Below, piece after piece: positions 51,285 to 51,770 of a stretch of 51,770 nt of DNA. The notes under the pieces are model-generated. The model worked only from the letters and a program-made list of their open reading frames with translations. It was not told the origin of the DNA and made no database searches. The DNA comes from JACDBE01 sp051002015 (lineage in GTDB: Bacteria; Actinomycetota; Acidimicrobiia; Spongiisociales; UBA5794). A program made the translations under genes and the position numbers. Position 1 is the stretch's first letter. The number at the start of each line of letters is the position of its first letter. The stretch is from assembly GCA_051002015.1 (NCBI GenBank), contig JBPCMS010000018.1, forward strand, positions 1 through 51,770. The letters run 5' to 3'.

Positions 51285-51770
51285 GGATACGACTCCTCGT
51301 ACAGGAAGCAGCGGACCTGGTGGCCGGGGGCGACCTCGCCGAGCTTGGGGTCCTCGGTGAGGCAGATCTCCAGCCCGGCCTCGACCCTGGCGGCGCAGCG
51401 GTCGGCGAAGCGGCACCCCTTCCCCAGGTCGACCAGGTTGGGCACGGTGCCCGGGATCACCGCCAGCGCATCCTGGACCGACCCCAGCACCGGGATGGAG
51501 CCGATGAGACCCCTGGTGTACGGGTGCCTGGGGTCGGCGAACAGGCTGGCCACGTCGGTCTCCTCGACGATCTGGCCGGCGTACATCACCGCCACCCGGT
51601 CGGCCATCTCGGCGACCACGCCGAGATCGTGGGTGATCAGGACCACCGCGGTGCGGGTCTCCCGCTGCGGATCGCGGATCAGGTCGAGCATCTGCGCCTG
51701 GATGGTGACGTCGAGCGCCGTTGTCGGTTCGTCGGCGATGAGCAGCTCAAGTTCGCAGGCAAGCGCCATG
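51281..51770 (-). CDS. Oligopeptide/dipeptide ABC importer ATPase (OppD/DppD-like), 5' part outside the window
   Basis: The visible C-terminal 163 residues begin inside the region just before Walker B (LLIADEPTTALDVTIQAQML) and continue with TAVVLITHDLGVVAEMADRV (H-loop) and the oligopeptide C-terminal block (RHPYTRGLIGSIP, GCRFADRCAARVE). Walker A and the ABC signature lie beyond base 51770. The stop overlaps the OppF-like start. The reading LIRDPQRETRTAVVL is slightly unusual where LxxELQxExG is expected. Confidence 0.9.
   Translation of the reverse strand, partial: MALACELELLIADEPTTALDVTIQAQMLDLIRDPQRETRTAVVLITHDLGVVAEMADRVAVMYAGQIVEETDVASLFADPRHPYTRGLIGSIPVLGSVQDALAVIPGTVPNLVDLGKGCRFADRCAARVEAGLEICLTEDPKLGEVAPGHQVRCFLYEESYP

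Overview
The window is high-GC bacterial DNA with actinobacterial character: frequent GTG and TTG starts, ATGA/GTGA stop-start overlaps, an F420-type luciferase-like oxidoreductase, a 29-codon bS22-like ribosomal peptide, a LytR-CpsA-Psr wall protein and one probably leaderless gene. A deep-branching actinobacterium such as an Acidimicrobiia-type lineage is plausible, but that is inference; there is no rRNA or tRNA in the window to test it. Nearly all sequence is coding. No phage, no CRISPR array and no intact insertion sequence were seen.

Layout. 1-7.4 kb: a frameshifted tandem-domain nucleotide cyclase, a small repeat array, membrane and DinB proteins, an SQR-like flavoprotein, a universal stress protein, PhzF, homoserine kinase and bS22. 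7.5-12 kb: an orphan form II CoxL-like molybdoenzyme subunit, PAC2, an amidohydrolase and a VOC protein. 12-14.8 kb: copper homeostasis operon csoR-copZ-copA with a visible operator. 14.9-19.5 kb: PIG-L deacetylase, aminotransferase, and the reverse transsulfuration pair cystathionine beta-synthase and gamma-lyase. 19.5-22.6 kb: an ECF nickel/cobalt importer (cbiMNQO) under a Fur-family regulator, with a Nur-like box in front of cbiM. 22.6-25.4 kb: LCP protein, GNAT, F420-type oxidoreductase.

25.4-43.2 kb is dominated by purine salvage and catabolism: a fused 2Fe-2S/molybdenum xanthine dehydrogenase collapsed onto an SsnA-like aminohydrolase, an adenine/adenosine deaminase, a four-gene BMP-type nucleoside ABC importer and a three-subunit (FAD, 2Fe-2S, Mo) xanthine dehydrogenase. 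Together these could import nucleosides or bases, deaminate them and oxidise hypoxanthine or xanthine. The region is interrupted by a RIO-type kinase, a cupredoxin lipoprotein, and two elements that look acquired. One is a 1.5-kb AT-richer island with two exported proteins of unknown function, bracketed by 41-bp direct repeats of the importer permease 3' end. The other is a DUF559 nuclease-like gene bracketed by two copies of a 48-bp palindrome.

43.2-51.8 kb: a scrap zone (IS630 fragment, decayed ABC ATPase), then a thiol-redox group (DUF3179 lipoprotein, Crp/Fnr regulator, CcdA, TlpA-like thioredoxin, a CC-motif membrane protein), a decayed DUF427 gene, DUF547 and Spondin_N proteins, and the end of an oligopeptide ABC importer. 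At least four genes in the window carry frameshifts, so either this genome is accumulating pseudogenes or the assembly contains indel errors; sequence alone cannot separate these.
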